Positions 45,039-54,106 of a stretch of DNA of 64,000 nucleotides are shown piece by piece. How positions within the stretch are numbered: the first letter of the stretch is position 1; every line of letters starts with the position of its first letter. The notes beneath the pieces are model-generated. The model was not told the DNA's origin and made no database searches. It saw nothing but the letters and a program-made list of their open reading frames with translations. A program made the position numbers and the translations under genes. The DNA comes from Desulfothermus sp964427155 (GTDB lineage: Bacteria > Desulfobacterota > Desulfovibrionia > Desulfovibrionales > Desulfothermaceae), in assembly GCA_964427155.1 (NCBI GenBank), contig CAYRSC010000016.1:62001-126000 (forward strand), written 5' to 3'.

Positions 45039-46451
45039 ATGGAGTCCCTTGTACTTTTTGTGGCACCAGTGGAAGATGTTTCCCCGTTTTTCCCCAAAAT
45101 AAAGGAGATGGGGATACAGATAGCCATCACTCAGGATGTAACAGAGGCCCTTGATACCATCCAGAGACGCTCTCCTATAGGGGTGTTTGTGCGGGAAGAT
45201 ATGGGACCTTTAGCAGAGGAACTCTTTGCCCTCCTCTCTTCCAGAGATGTGCAGTTTCCGTTAATCGTGGTGTATGCAGCGCAGGCAGATGCCTCTAAGG
45301 CCAAAAAATATATGAATCTTGGGGCGTGGGATTTTTGGCTTATGCCCCTTAGCTGGGAGAAGATAAGGGTTATACTGGAATCTAAGAGACGAGAGTTATC
45401 CCTTTCTGAGACCTCGGATAAAGCTCCCATGCGGGAGATGGATATATCTCCCTTGGAGATAGTGGGAAATGACAGGAAGATAAGATTTGCCCTCTCCCTG
45501 GCCAAAAGGGTTGCCCCTTCCAATGCCACTGTGCTCATCATGGGTGAGTCAGGGACAGGAAAAGAATTGATTGCCCGCTATATACACGCCAATAGCCCTC
45601 GTGCCTCCATGCCCTTTGTGGCGGTAAATTGTGCCGCCCTTCCAGAAAATCTCCTTGAAAGCGAGCTTTTTGGATATGAAAAAGGGGCATTTACTGGCGC
45701 ATATCGTTCAAAGCCAGGGAAATTTGAACTGGCGCATGGAGGGACAATACTTTTGGACGAGATAACTGAGATGGAGATATCCCTCCAGGCAAAGCTCCTT
45801 AGGGTGATTCAAGAAAGGGAGGTGGACAGGGTAGGTGGAACCCATCCCATTAAGGTGGATGTCCGGATATTGGCCACCACAAATAGGGATATAAAGGAGA
45901 TGATGGAACAGGGAAGGTTTCGGGAAGACCTCTACTACAGGCTAAATGTTATCCCAATAACACTCCCTCCGTTAAGGGAGAGGGGGGAGGATATCCTGAT
46001 TTTGGCCAGGCATTTTCTCGCCCGTTATGCCAAGGAATATAATTTGCCCATGCCCTCGTTTTCTCCTCAGGCCCGGCAGTGGCTCCTGGAACATAAGTGG
46101 CCAGGGAATATAAGGGAGCTTCAAAATCTAATGGAGCGAGCCATCCTTTTGTCACGGGGAAAAGAGATCCAGATAAAACACTTTCTCATAGATCCACTTA
46201 TGGATGAAGAGATAGACATAGATGAGGCCCAGGGATATGCAGGAGAAGGAGAGGGGGACGATGATGTTCCCATGAGATCTATCCAGGATGATAGGATAAT
46301 TCCCCTGGAGGAGATGGAAAAGATTATGATAGTAAAGAGCCTGGAGAAGACCCAGGGGAACAGGACCAGGGCCGCAGAACTGCTTGGCATATCTGTGAGG
46401 ACCTTGAGAAACAAGTTAAATAAGCTGAGAGAGGAGGGTATAGTACTTTGA
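45039..46451 (+). CDS. Sigma-54 activator with degenerate receiver domain
   Basis: A 470-residue NtrC-family protein: receiver-like domain (1-115), AAA+ domain (about 140-375) with Walker A GESGTGKE (169-176), intact GAFTGA (216-221) and Walker B ILLDEI (237-242), and a Fis-type helix-turn-helix at the C-terminus (RTRAAELLGISVRTLRNKLN). The receiver lacks the usual acidic pair after strand 1, has E53-D54 around the phosphosite, and has Met where the conserved Lys normally sits (FWLMP), so control by phosphorylation is doubtful. FleQ/FlrA-like flagellar regulators have similarly atypical receivers. Confidence 0.88.
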   Translation: MESLVLFVAPVEDVSPFFPKIKEMGIQIAITQDVTEALDTIQRRSPIGVFVREDMGPLAEELFALLSSRDVQFPLIVVYAAQADASKAKKYMNLGAWDFWLMPLSWEKIRVILESKRRELSLSETSDKAPMREMDISPLEIVGNDRKIRFALSLAKRVAPSNATVLIMGESGTGKELIARYIHANSPRASMPFVAVNCAALPENLLESELFGYEKGAFTGAYRSKPGKFELAHGGTILLDEITEMEISLQAKLLRVIQEREVDRVGGTHPIKVDVRILATTNRDIKEMMEQGRFREDLYYRLNVIPITLPPLRERGEDILILARHFLARYAKEYNLPMPSFSPQARQWLLEHKWPGNIRELQNLMERAILLSRGKEIQIKHFLIDPLMDEEIDIDEAQGYAGEGEGDDDVPMRSIQDDRIIPLEEMEKIMIVKSLEKTQGNRTRAAELLGISVRTLRNKLNKLREEGIVL

Positions 46452-47224
46452 GAGAGGATTTTTCATGGGAAAAGGTGTCCTTTTATAACATGGAGGGTCT
46501 CCGTCTATCTGGATTATTTTTAAACCATAGTGGACCTCCAACAATCTGTGTGATCGTGTGTCACGGATTCAATGGCACCAAAGAAGGGGGTGGAAAGGCC
46601 ATTGAGATGGCAGAATTTTTTGCAGAAAGAAAAATAAGCAGTCTCCTTTTTGATTTTTCTGGGAGTGGAGAGAGTGAGGGACGCTTTGAGGATATAACCC
46701 TTTCCCGTCAGATAAGGGACCTTTTTTGTGCAGTAAGATGGGTGGAAGAGAGGGGTGCCACATCTATCTTTCTCATGGGAAGGAGTTTTGGAGGCACCAC
46801 TGTTTTGTGCTTTGATGTAAAAGACCACCCATTAATAAAGGGTGTTGTTTCATTAAATGGGGTTGCCCTGCCGCAGGAACTCTTTGCCCGCTTTATCTCC
46901 AGTAGGAGGAAGCATGGAGAGGTTGTGGTAAAAGGCGTGGAGGGCGAGGTGGTGGTAAGGGAAGAATTTTTTTATGACCTTAAGCGCTGGGATGTACTGG
47001 AGAGGGTCTCCCGGATTTCCCCAGTGCCCCTTTTGATTGTTCAGGCAGAAGAAGATGAATTTATTCCCATCTCCAGTGCCCTCCAGTTGTATGAGAGGGC
47101 AGGGGAGCCAAAAAAGATAGTGATATTAAGGGACGAAGACCATGTGTTTTCCCGAAATCCCTCCAGGATGTGGAACGAGTGCCTGTACTGGATAGAGGAG
47201 AGAAAAGGGGAGGACCTCTCTTGA
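46448..47224 (+). CDS. Alpha/beta hydrolase
   Basis: A 258-residue serine hydrolase: oxyanion segment CHGFNGTKEGG, strand LLFDFSGSGES, nucleophile elbow GRSFGG (Ser about 112) and the acid and His of the triad near QAEEDEFIP and DEDHVFSRNP. It resembles the 'alpha/beta hydrolase fold, S9-like' family; the substrate is unknown. The start may be a TTG overlapping the regulator stop codon (46448) or the ATG at 46490. Confidence 0.82.
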   Translation: MREDFSWEKVSFYNMEGLRLSGLFLNHSGPPTICVIVCHGFNGTKEGGGKAIEMAEFFAERKISSLLFDFSGSGESEGRFEDITLSRQIRDLFCAVRWVEERGATSIFLMGRSFGGTTVLCFDVKDHPLIKGVVSLNGVALPQELFARFISSRRKHGEVVVKGVEGEVVVREEFFYDLKRWDVLERVSRISPVPLLIVQAEEDEFIPISSALQLYERAGEPKKIVILRDEDHVFSRNPSRMWNECLYWIEERKGEDLS

Positions 47225-47239
47225 AAGGCCCTCCCCTTT
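47204..47239. terminator. Hairpin between convergent genes
   Basis: AAAGGGGAGG (47204-47213) and CCTCCCCTTT (47230-47239) form a 10-bp stem with a 16-nt loop, between the ends of the hydrolase and the convergent lipoprotein gene. No strong T run follows on either strand, so its strength as a terminator is uncertain. Confidence 0.4.
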
Positions 47240-47263
47240 GACTGGTAAGAAGCTATAGCCTCC

Positions 47264-50200
47264 CTAGAATCCCACGAAGATGTTTCCTATTTCATTTACC
47301 CGCAGAGTACCTGTGCTGTCCTCTATACTGAAGAAATAGATCCCCTTGGGAGCCCCAATGGGCCAATATATATCCCAGGATATATTTCTGTTTAAGCCTG
47401 CTATAGAGTAGCTAACATTATCAGTGTAGATATGCAGGAGTCCTGTATTGGCAAGTCTTTCCACATGAAGAGGGATATTGTCCACGGAGCAATTGTAGTT
47501 ATCAGAATCTATGTAGGAGATGTGCATGGTACCATTTCCTTCCCCTGTATCTATGGTAAGATCTCCTCTTGTAAATACAGGAATCTCATCTACCACTCCA
47601 CCTCCATTAATTGACCTGGTTACAAAATCCATCTTTCCAGTAAACTCAGGGGGCGTGGTTCCATTCACAGAAGCAAATGCCACCACTGATGCAGGCATGG
47701 TGTAGAGGTCTTTTACAGTGTTATTTGCCCATGGGATTGAACCTCCCATTAGATAGTCCCCTGTAAGGGCACCTGTCTCATATTTTTTGATAAATAGATC
47801 AAAATCTCCTTCACTAGTGGCATTGGGAGAGTCGTTAAAATCTCCATCGGGGTCAAATATATCTACCATGGTGCGTCCACAAAATACATATATTTCATCA
47901 TCCAGTATGCTAGCATTACTACCTGATGACATGACTGGCATGGTAAGGTAGTCAGGAGAACTGGTACTGTTGAATCCAAGCTGGACTATTCCCTGGGCAT
48001 CTGTTCTGCTGTTATTAACTGGAATTCCATTTACCTGTTGACCCCGTGAGAGTACATGAAATCCTATGGCCGCTTCCGCCATAGCATACGTTTTTCCTCC
48101 TTGCCACATGGGAAGAGTGGAATTCTGATTTGACAATACCACCCCCCCTGCATCATCTACATGATCATTTTCCGCAGCCACATAGATCCCTGATCCACTT
48201 CCAGCAGGTACAATTAGATATACATGTATGGTGCTATTGTCTTCATCATCTGTTACCTGGAAGGGGAGGACCAGCAGGGGTATCCTATTCCCATCTACCT
48301 CTGCATAGTCAAAGTCTGTTCCACTCTGGTTGTTTAGTATCTGAGGTGTCTCCAATCCATTCCCTGTGTCATTATATTCTGCATCCCATATAGAGAAGTT
48401 GTTATAGTTAAAACCAGTATTATCCTCTTTCCCCTCAAGAGAGATGGTCCCATATCCCATGGATGGGGTTTCTGGCTCTGTCATCAATACCTGGTGATAG
48501 ATGAGATAAGAATCTCCCTGGGTAATTTCTGTAAGGTCCTCAAAGAGCCTGTCTCGCTGGGAAGCTGTTATACTCTCAGGCATAAATACCCCTGCAAATA
48601 CTCCTGGCTCCTCATTTCCTCCTTCATCGTTTTCTATCACCCGCATACGTCCTGAAAAACTTCCCATCATTCCAGCGGTACCTGAAAGGAGCATCATTCC
48701 ATCTTCTCCATCAATTCCCTTTTCCACATTTATTACTAGAGAACCACCTACCATCCATCCCTCAACCTCTACCTGGTCTAGCTGTCCATCATAGTCAATG
48801 TCCACATTATTGGTATTTCCTGTAATATGTAGAACTTCACCATCTTTTTGTACAGTGACAGGTAATTTTACTATCCTGTTTTCTACATCTGCTAGAGAGC
48901 TTAATGATGCGTTATCCTCTATATCTCCATTTGTGTAGTAAATCAGATAGAATGTGTAATTTCCAGGAGCCAAAGATGTATTTAACATCTTGGCAGACAA
49001 TACTTTTTTTACTCCAGAGTTTGCTGTGGGATTTGTTACAGGATTGCCATATATTTCCTGTGTTGTGAGTTGTGTGGCGTTGGCTACTGCCTCTTGAGCC
49101 TGAGTAAGATTGTTCACTTTGAGTACATTTTTAAATACGAGGTCTGTTAAGGGGGTTATATTATAGGTCCCATTGGTCTCATTGCCAGCAAAGAACATGA
49201 TGGGAGCTGACATACCTGTATCCACCAGCACCCCTCCACTTGTCCTGATATAGAGAGTCCCATTTGTGGCACTGCTGTTATAGTCTGGACTTAGTACAAT
49301 ATTGAAGTTTCCATTTGAATCCGTTGTTCCATTGCCAACTATATTTTCTGGAAGGAACTCAGGAGATTTGTAAACAGTTAGGGTAGCATTGGCCACATAC
49401 CCATCTGCCACCACTCCAGAGATAACAGTGGGGATTAAGTGGGTTATATTGCTTCCAACCTCAGTAGCATTATCAAGGGAAATTGGCTGATTATTTATTA
49501 GCAAAGTAGCATTTGTCAATACATCCGAAGCAATAGAGCGGTCTGCTTCCTGTGTTTCTGTTTGGAGGGCATCTTTTACCTTTGTCCAGGTCTGGGTAAT
49601 TAAAGTGGCGTTTTGTGCCCAGCTCTGGATGGTGGTTGCATTTTGCTCTGGAGATAACTCCTTTAATTTAAGGACAAAGTTTTCTGTTTCAGGCTGAACG
49701 CCAAGTTTTTGCTCTATCATAGAGGCAAGTAGGTCATTTACCATCCTATATCTTTTTATCTTTTCCACAGTAGCATTATCCACATGGGGAGGAATTATGG
49801 GAAGGGTGGTGGTTACGTCCAGAAGGGTGCCATTGTCAGTTAAGAGTCCAGAGAAGAGGTTTGCCACTCTATTTGCTGTGGAATTAAGGGTCTGGGATGC
49901 ATTTGCGCTGGAGAGAGCTCCCCCCAGTGTAGAGTTGGCATCAAGAAATGCCATAGTGGTGAGGGAAGACACTGCCATTGAGGCATTGGAGGTTAATGTC
50001 TTTAAGAAAAATCCATAATATGTCCCATTGGCATCTACAAATTGGGTGCCATTATATATCTTGGCATCTGTGACCACGATATAATAAGGAGGGCCATCAG
50101 AGGGGCTGGTGACTGTAATGCTGGCATATCCTGCACCATCTGTCTCTCCTCTCCCGATTGCCTTTGAAGGAGTAATTGTGCCATCCCAGTTTTTTCCAAA

Positions 50201-50365
50201 GATATATACTGTGGCATTTACCAGGGCAGGGTTTCCAGCTGCACCTACTCCCACAGTGGTCCCTGAGGTAGTGGAAGAGCTACCTCCCCCGCTACTCCCG
50301 CATCCCCCCAGGAGGAGGAAGCTAGAGACTAAGAGAAACCAGATTAATCTGCTTCGCCTAAACAT
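47264..50365 (-). CDS. Large surface lipoprotein rich in N-X-S/T sequons
   Basis: The 1033-residue protein has a signal peptide and lipobox LLGGC (Cys22), a Gly/Ser/Thr-rich flexible stretch and then carboxypeptidase-regulatory/Ig-like repeats, each with 'NATVYIF' or 'NATLTVYKS' type strands (about residues 50-130 and 325-410). The rest is beta-rich and contains an EF-hand-like VDIDYDGQLDQVEVEG (about residue 550). It would be anchored to the outer membrane and exposed. By my count it holds about 42 Asn-X-Ser/Thr sequons, many of them NAT or NGT, which is far above chance and suggests glycosylation or convergent composition. No enzymatic motif is seen. Confidence 0.75.
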   Translation of the reverse strand: MFRRSRLIWFLLVSSFLLLGGCGSSGGGSSSTTSGTTVGVGAAGNPALVNATVYIFGKNWDGTITPSKAIGRGETDGAGYASITVTSPSDGPPYYIVVTDAKIYNGTQFVDANGTYYGFFLKTLTSNASMAVSSLTTMAFLDANSTLGGALSSANASQTLNSTANRVANLFSGLLTDNGTLLDVTTTLPIIPPHVDNATVEKIKRYRMVNDLLASMIEQKLGVQPETENFVLKLKELSPEQNATTIQSWAQNATLITQTWTKVKDALQTETQEADRSIASDVLTNATLLINNQPISLDNATEVGSNITHLIPTVISGVVADGYVANATLTVYKSPEFLPENIVGNGTTDSNGNFNIVLSPDYNSSATNGTLYIRTSGGVLVDTGMSAPIMFFAGNETNGTYNITPLTDLVFKNVLKVNNLTQAQEAVANATQLTTQEIYGNPVTNPTANSGVKKVLSAKMLNTSLAPGNYTFYLIYYTNGDIEDNASLSSLADVENRIVKLPVTVQKDGEVLHITGNTNNVDIDYDGQLDQVEVEGWMVGGSLVINVEKGIDGEDGMMLLSGTAGMMGSFSGRMRVIENDEGGNEEPGVFAGVFMPESITASQRDRLFEDLTEITQGDSYLIYHQVLMTEPETPSMGYGTISLEGKEDNTGFNYNNFSIWDAEYNDTGNGLETPQILNNQSGTDFDYAEVDGNRIPLLVLPFQVTDDEDNSTIHVYLIVPAGSGSGIYVAAENDHVDDAGGVVLSNQNSTLPMWQGGKTYAMAEAAIGFHVLSRGQQVNGIPVNNSRTDAQGIVQLGFNSTSSPDYLTMPVMSSGSNASILDDEIYVFCGRTMVDIFDPDGDFNDSPNATSEGDFDLFIKKYETGALTGDYLMGGSIPWANNTVKDLYTMPASVVAFASVNGTTPPEFTGKMDFVTRSINGGGVVDEIPVFTRGDLTIDTGEGNGTMHISYIDSDNYNCSVDNIPLHVERLANTGLLHIYTDNVSYSIAGLNRNISWDIYWPIGAPKGIYFFSIEDSTGTLRVNEIGNIFVGF

Positions 50366-50501
50366 TGTGGTACCTCCTTAAGTGTTAAAATGTGATCGTA
50401 AATGTATTTGGACTAACTTATAGAGAAGCTTATGTCAAAAAAAAGAAAAAAGATAAATTAAGATGAGATCTAAGTATTAAAGTTAGATATTGAAAGGAAG
50501 T

Positions 50502-52232
50502 TTATATACATAAATCCACAAAGGAGAATGACTGCACATCCACCAGTCCCCTATCTGTAATTTTTAACTCAGGTATTACGGGGAGGGCAAGAAAGGATAG
50601 ATACATAAAGGGATGGGATATAATATCCCCCACAAGGGAGGCGGCCTTGAGGATATTTCGTTCCTCTTCAGCCACTTCTTCAGCTCCTTTTACGCTCATA
50701 AGACCTCCAATGGAGAGGGGAAGGTGAGCCATTGTCTTTTTTTCTTTAATTACAACAAGTCCACCCCCTGACTGGTTTAATTCTTCAAGGGCCAGGAGGA
50801 TATCTTCATCTGAACTCCCCACTGCTATAAAGTTGTGGGAGTCATGGGCCACACTGGAGGCCAATGCCCCATTTTTTATCCCAAATCCCCTTACCAGCCC
50901 AATGGAGATATTCCCTGTTCCCCTATGTCTCTCCGCCACCACCACCTTTGAGATGTCCTTTTCCACCCTGGGATATAGGATATCTTCCTCTATGTGACAT
51001 GCCTCCTCAATGGGCATTATTATTTTTTTCGTTACAATGGAACCAGGGACAAGGCCAATTACATGGACCCTGTCTGAGTCTTGTTTTCTCTTTAGGACCA
51101 AAGATGAGGGGGTTAGAGAGATTCTGGAGATGGGAGGTAAGAGAGGCTGTGAGATAGAGGGGGTAAAGTCCCAATCTTCAAAGGGTCTGCCTTTTAGATA
51201 TACCTGTTCTATCTCAAAGGATGAAGATAATTCTGATAACACCACAAAGCTCGCCTTAAAACCCGGCGCTATTGCCCCCATATCCTGTAGACCAAAATAA
51301 CGTGCGGGATTGATGGTGGCCATTTTTATGGCCACCAGGGAAGGAACTCCAAGGGATATGGCCTCTTTTATATTGTAGTCCATATGTCCTGAGGTCATAA
51401 GTTCCAAGGGATGTCTGTCATCGGTTACCAGAGAGAAGTTTTCCGAGTTATAGGGAGATATAGCTGGAACCAATGCAGGGAGATTTCTTTCTGTGGAGCC
51501 ATTTCGGGCAAATATGTGCATCCCCTTTGATAGTTTTTCTTCGGCCTCCTCTGTGCTGATGCATTCATGATCGCTCTTGCATCCTCCCATGAGATATGCA
51601 TTTAATCCCTTTCCCCCTAAGGTGGGAGAGTGGCCATCAATAATCTTTCCCCGGGATATTTCCAGCTTTCTCCATATATCTTCTGACCCTTCTATAACCG
51701 CGGGGAAGTTCATTACCTCCCCCAGTCCAAGTACCCTGGAGGGGTAGTGTTCGTATAAAAAGCGTATGTCTTCTTGTGTGATCCTGCCCCCTGCTGTTTC
51801 CATATCAGTGGCAGGGACACAGGAGGGGGCCATAAAAAAGATCTCCACTGGTAGATGACGGGAGCAGGCGATGAGCCACTCTATCCCCTCTCTTCCATAT
51901 ACATTGGCTATTTCATGCGGGTCTGCCACCACTGCCTGAGTCCCCCTTCTCCCTACTACCCGGGCGAATTCTACTGGATTTAACATGGTGGATTCTATGT
52001 GAATATGTCCCTCTATGAAAGCAGGACATACATATTTTCCCCTTAGAACTATCTCCTCTCTTCCCCTATAATCACCTATGCCCACTATATATCCATTAAA
52101 GATACCAATACTTCCCTCAACTATCCTGCACCCAAATACATCAACTATCTTCACATCTTTTATAACCACATCACAGGGTATATCTCCCCTTGCCGCAGAA
52201 AGCATCTCTTTTCTACACCTGTTGTTTTTCAT
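50502..52232 (-). CDS. ade: Adenine deaminase
   Basis: The 576-residue amidohydrolase converts adenine to hypoxanthine in purine salvage. The metal-binding motif FIEGHIHIESTMLNP, then DPHEIANVYG, GLGEVMNFP and TDDRHPLELMTSGHMD match Ade. The C-terminal half holds RHRGTGNISIGLVRGFG, typical of the family. Length agrees with the usual 570-600. It stands alone between the lipoprotein gene and tRNA-Arg. Confidence 0.95.
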   Translation of the reverse strand: MKNNRCRKEMLSAARGDIPCDVVIKDVKIVDVFGCRIVEGSIGIFNGYIVGIGDYRGREEIVLRGKYVCPAFIEGHIHIESTMLNPVEFARVVGRRGTQAVVADPHEIANVYGREGIEWLIACSRHLPVEIFFMAPSCVPATDMETAGGRITQEDIRFLYEHYPSRVLGLGEVMNFPAVIEGSEDIWRKLEISRGKIIDGHSPTLGGKGLNAYLMGGCKSDHECISTEEAEEKLSKGMHIFARNGSTERNLPALVPAISPYNSENFSLVTDDRHPLELMTSGHMDYNIKEAISLGVPSLVAIKMATINPARYFGLQDMGAIAPGFKASFVVLSELSSSFEIEQVYLKGRPFEDWDFTPSISQPLLPPISRISLTPSSLVLKRKQDSDRVHVIGLVPGSIVTKKIIMPIEEACHIEEDILYPRVEKDISKVVVAERHRGTGNISIGLVRGFGIKNGALASSVAHDSHNFIAVGSSDEDILLALEELNQSGGGLVVIKEKKTMAHLPLSIGGLMSVKGAEEVAEEERNILKAASLVGDIISHPFMYLSFLALPVIPELKITDRGLVDVQSFSFVDLCI

Positions 52233-52292
52233 CTGGGACTCCCCAAACTATTTTTTATGAGGAATAGGTATGCAAAAATGGGTAACAAACTC

Positions 52293-52321
52293 TTGACCAA
52301 ATTACAAACACTTTATATAAC
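52293..52321 (+). promoter_or_regulatory. Promoter of tRNA-Arg
   Basis: TTGACC (52293-52298) is followed after 17 bp by TATAAC (52316-52321), close to consensus, and the tRNA starts 15 bp downstream. Confidence 0.6.
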
Positions 52322-52335
52322 TTTTCCCTCAAGCG

Positions 52336-52409
52336 GCGCCCGTAGCTCAGCAGGATAGAGCATTGGACTTCTAATCCAACGGTCGGGGGTTCGAATCCTC
52401 CCGGGCGCG
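52336..52409 (+). tRNA. tRNA-Arg (anticodon TCT)
   Basis: Cloverleaf with acceptor GCGCCCG/CGGGCGC and discriminator G, anticodon stem TTGGA/TCCAA and loop CTTCTAA (anticodon TCT), and T-loop GTTCGAATC. No CCA is encoded. The 266-bp gap after it up to selA holds no gene I can see. Confidence 0.95.
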
Positions 52410-52675
52410 TTCCCAAAGAAGGTAAGGGGAGATCTTATTATTCCCTTTCCTGCCGTGTGGAAGGAGGGCTCTTTATTCTTCCTCTTTCTCTAACCCCCTG
52501 TTCCCCTTTTGGATTTTTTTCGAGATGAAAAACTCCTCCAGTATAAAATACCCGCTCCACCTTCACTGTAAATATGTCTTGGGCCCTTCTTTGCCCTTTT
52601 ATCCCTTATCAGGGAAAGTTGGGATATTTGGTTGACCTTAGGTCATTAAATATGTTTATATAATTATACAGGAGG

Positions 52676-54106
52676 ATGTCATTGGAGAGGTCTCTTTTTA
52701 AACTCATTCCTGCAGTGGATCTCCTTTTGAGGGAGATAGAGGGGGAGGCGTGGTTTTCCTCTCTTCCCCGTGCCTTTTTAAAGGAGAAGTTAAATGTATA
52801 TCTGGAAGAGGTGCGTGCCCACATCAGGGAGGGAATTATATCCTCTGAAGAGGCATTGTCCCGTTTTTTCTCACCAGAGGTATTGTTTTCAAGACTTGAG
52901 GAGTTGACCCGTCCCAGGTTTAGAAGGGTGATAAACGCCACAGGGGTGGTGATCCATACAAATCTTGGAAGGTCGTTGCTCTCTTCTGTGGCCATAGATG
53001 CAGTGGTGGAGGCATGTAGGTTCTATTCTAATCTGGAATTTTCTCTAGATACAGGGAGGAGAGGGAGTCGTTATTCCCTGGTGGAAGGGCTTCTTACAGA
53101 ACTTACAGGGGCAGAGTCTGCACTGGTGGTAAACAATAATGCAGGTGCAGTACTCCTCGTATTGGAGACCTTGGCAAGGGGAAAGGAGGTAATTGTCTCC
53201 AGGGGAGAGCTCATAGAAATAGGGGGGTCCTTCAGGATCCCAGATGTAATGGCCAGGAGTGGGGCCATATTAAAAGAGGTGGGGGCCACCAATCGTACCC
53301 ATCTCTATGACTATGAAAGGGCAATAGGTCCAGATACTGCGGCCCTTTTTAAGGCACATACCTCTAATTATCGCATTATTGGTTTTCATAAGGAAGTGGG
53401 GCTAGAAGAACTGGTTTCCCTTGCAGATAGATATGGTCTTCCAGTGATTGAGGATCTGGGTAGCGGAAATCTCATAAGATTTCCCGCGGGGATAAATGTA
53501 AGGGAGCCCACTGTGCAGGAGAGCCTCAGCAAGGGAGTTGCTGTTGTTTCTTTTAGTGGAGATAAGCTCCTGGGGGGCCCCCAGGCGGGAATTATATTGG
53601 GGAAGAGGGAATATATTGAAAAGGTCAAGAAAAATCCCCTTAATAGGGCCCTTAGAATAGATAAAATGACCCTGGCGGCCCTGGAGGCCACCTTGAGGAT
53701 ATATAAGGAGCCTGAGCTTGCAATACAGGAGATCCCCACCCTGCGTATGATATGTGAGCCTGTGGAGATGCTCAGGAAGAGGGCGTATTCCCTGGCTCGT
53801 CGTCTCAGAAAGGAAGTGGGGGACCTCTTTGAGATAAAGGTAAAGGAGGGCAATTCTCGTGTGGGCGGGGGGGCCAACCCTGAATATGGGCTTCCCACCT
53901 ATCTCATAAAAGTTTTGCCAAAATTTGATATTTCTCTTGAAAGGATTAAGATGTTACTTTTAAAGACCCAGCCACCCCTTGTGGGACGCATAGAGGATGA
54001 GGAGTTTTCCCTGGATATAAGGACCATTTTGAGAGAGGACATCTCTTTAATGGGCAAGATATTTAAAGACCTCTATTCCATGTGGAGGGAAGGAAATGTC
54101 AGATAA
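52676..54106 (+). CDS. selA: L-seryl-tRNA(Sec) selenium transferase
   Basis: The 476-residue PLP enzyme converts Ser-tRNA(Sec) to selenocysteinyl-tRNA using selenophosphate. It has the N-terminal tRNA-binding domain (IPAVDLLLREIE), the segment RVINATGVVIHTNLGRS, and the PLP lysine in FSGDKLLGGPQAG (Lys297). The first ATG at 52676 touches the GGAGG ribosome-binding site with no spacer; a TTG two codons later (52682) has a 6-bp spacer and is the more likely start. Sec insertion genes selB and selC are not in the window. The end overlaps the M18 peptidase gene by 11 bp. Confidence 0.95.
   Translation: MSLERSLFKLIPAVDLLLREIEGEAWFSSLPRAFLKEKLNVYLEEVRAHIREGIISSEEALSRFFSPEVLFSRLEELTRPRFRRVINATGVVIHTNLGRSLLSSVAIDAVVEACRFYSNLEFSLDTGRRGSRYSLVEGLLTELTGAESALVVNNNAGAVLLVLETLARGKEVIVSRGELIEIGGSFRIPDVMARSGAILKEVGATNRTHLYDYERAIGPDTAALFKAHTSNYRIIGFHKEVGLEELVSLADRYGLPVIEDLGSGNLIRFPAGINVREPTVQESLSKGVAVVSFSGDKLLGGPQAGIILGKREYIEKVKKNPLNRALRIDKMTLAALEATLRIYKEPELAIQEIPTLRMICEPVEMLRKRAYSLARRLRKEVGDLFEIKVKEGNSRVGGGANPEYGLPTYLIKVLPKFDISLERIKMLLLKTQPPLVGRIEDEEFSLDIRTILREDISLMGKIFKDLYSMWREGNVR

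Noticed and set aside
52410..52675. selC (tRNA-Sec) between tRNA-Arg and selA
   Set aside because: No long-armed tRNA fold with a TCA anticodon could be found in this gap.
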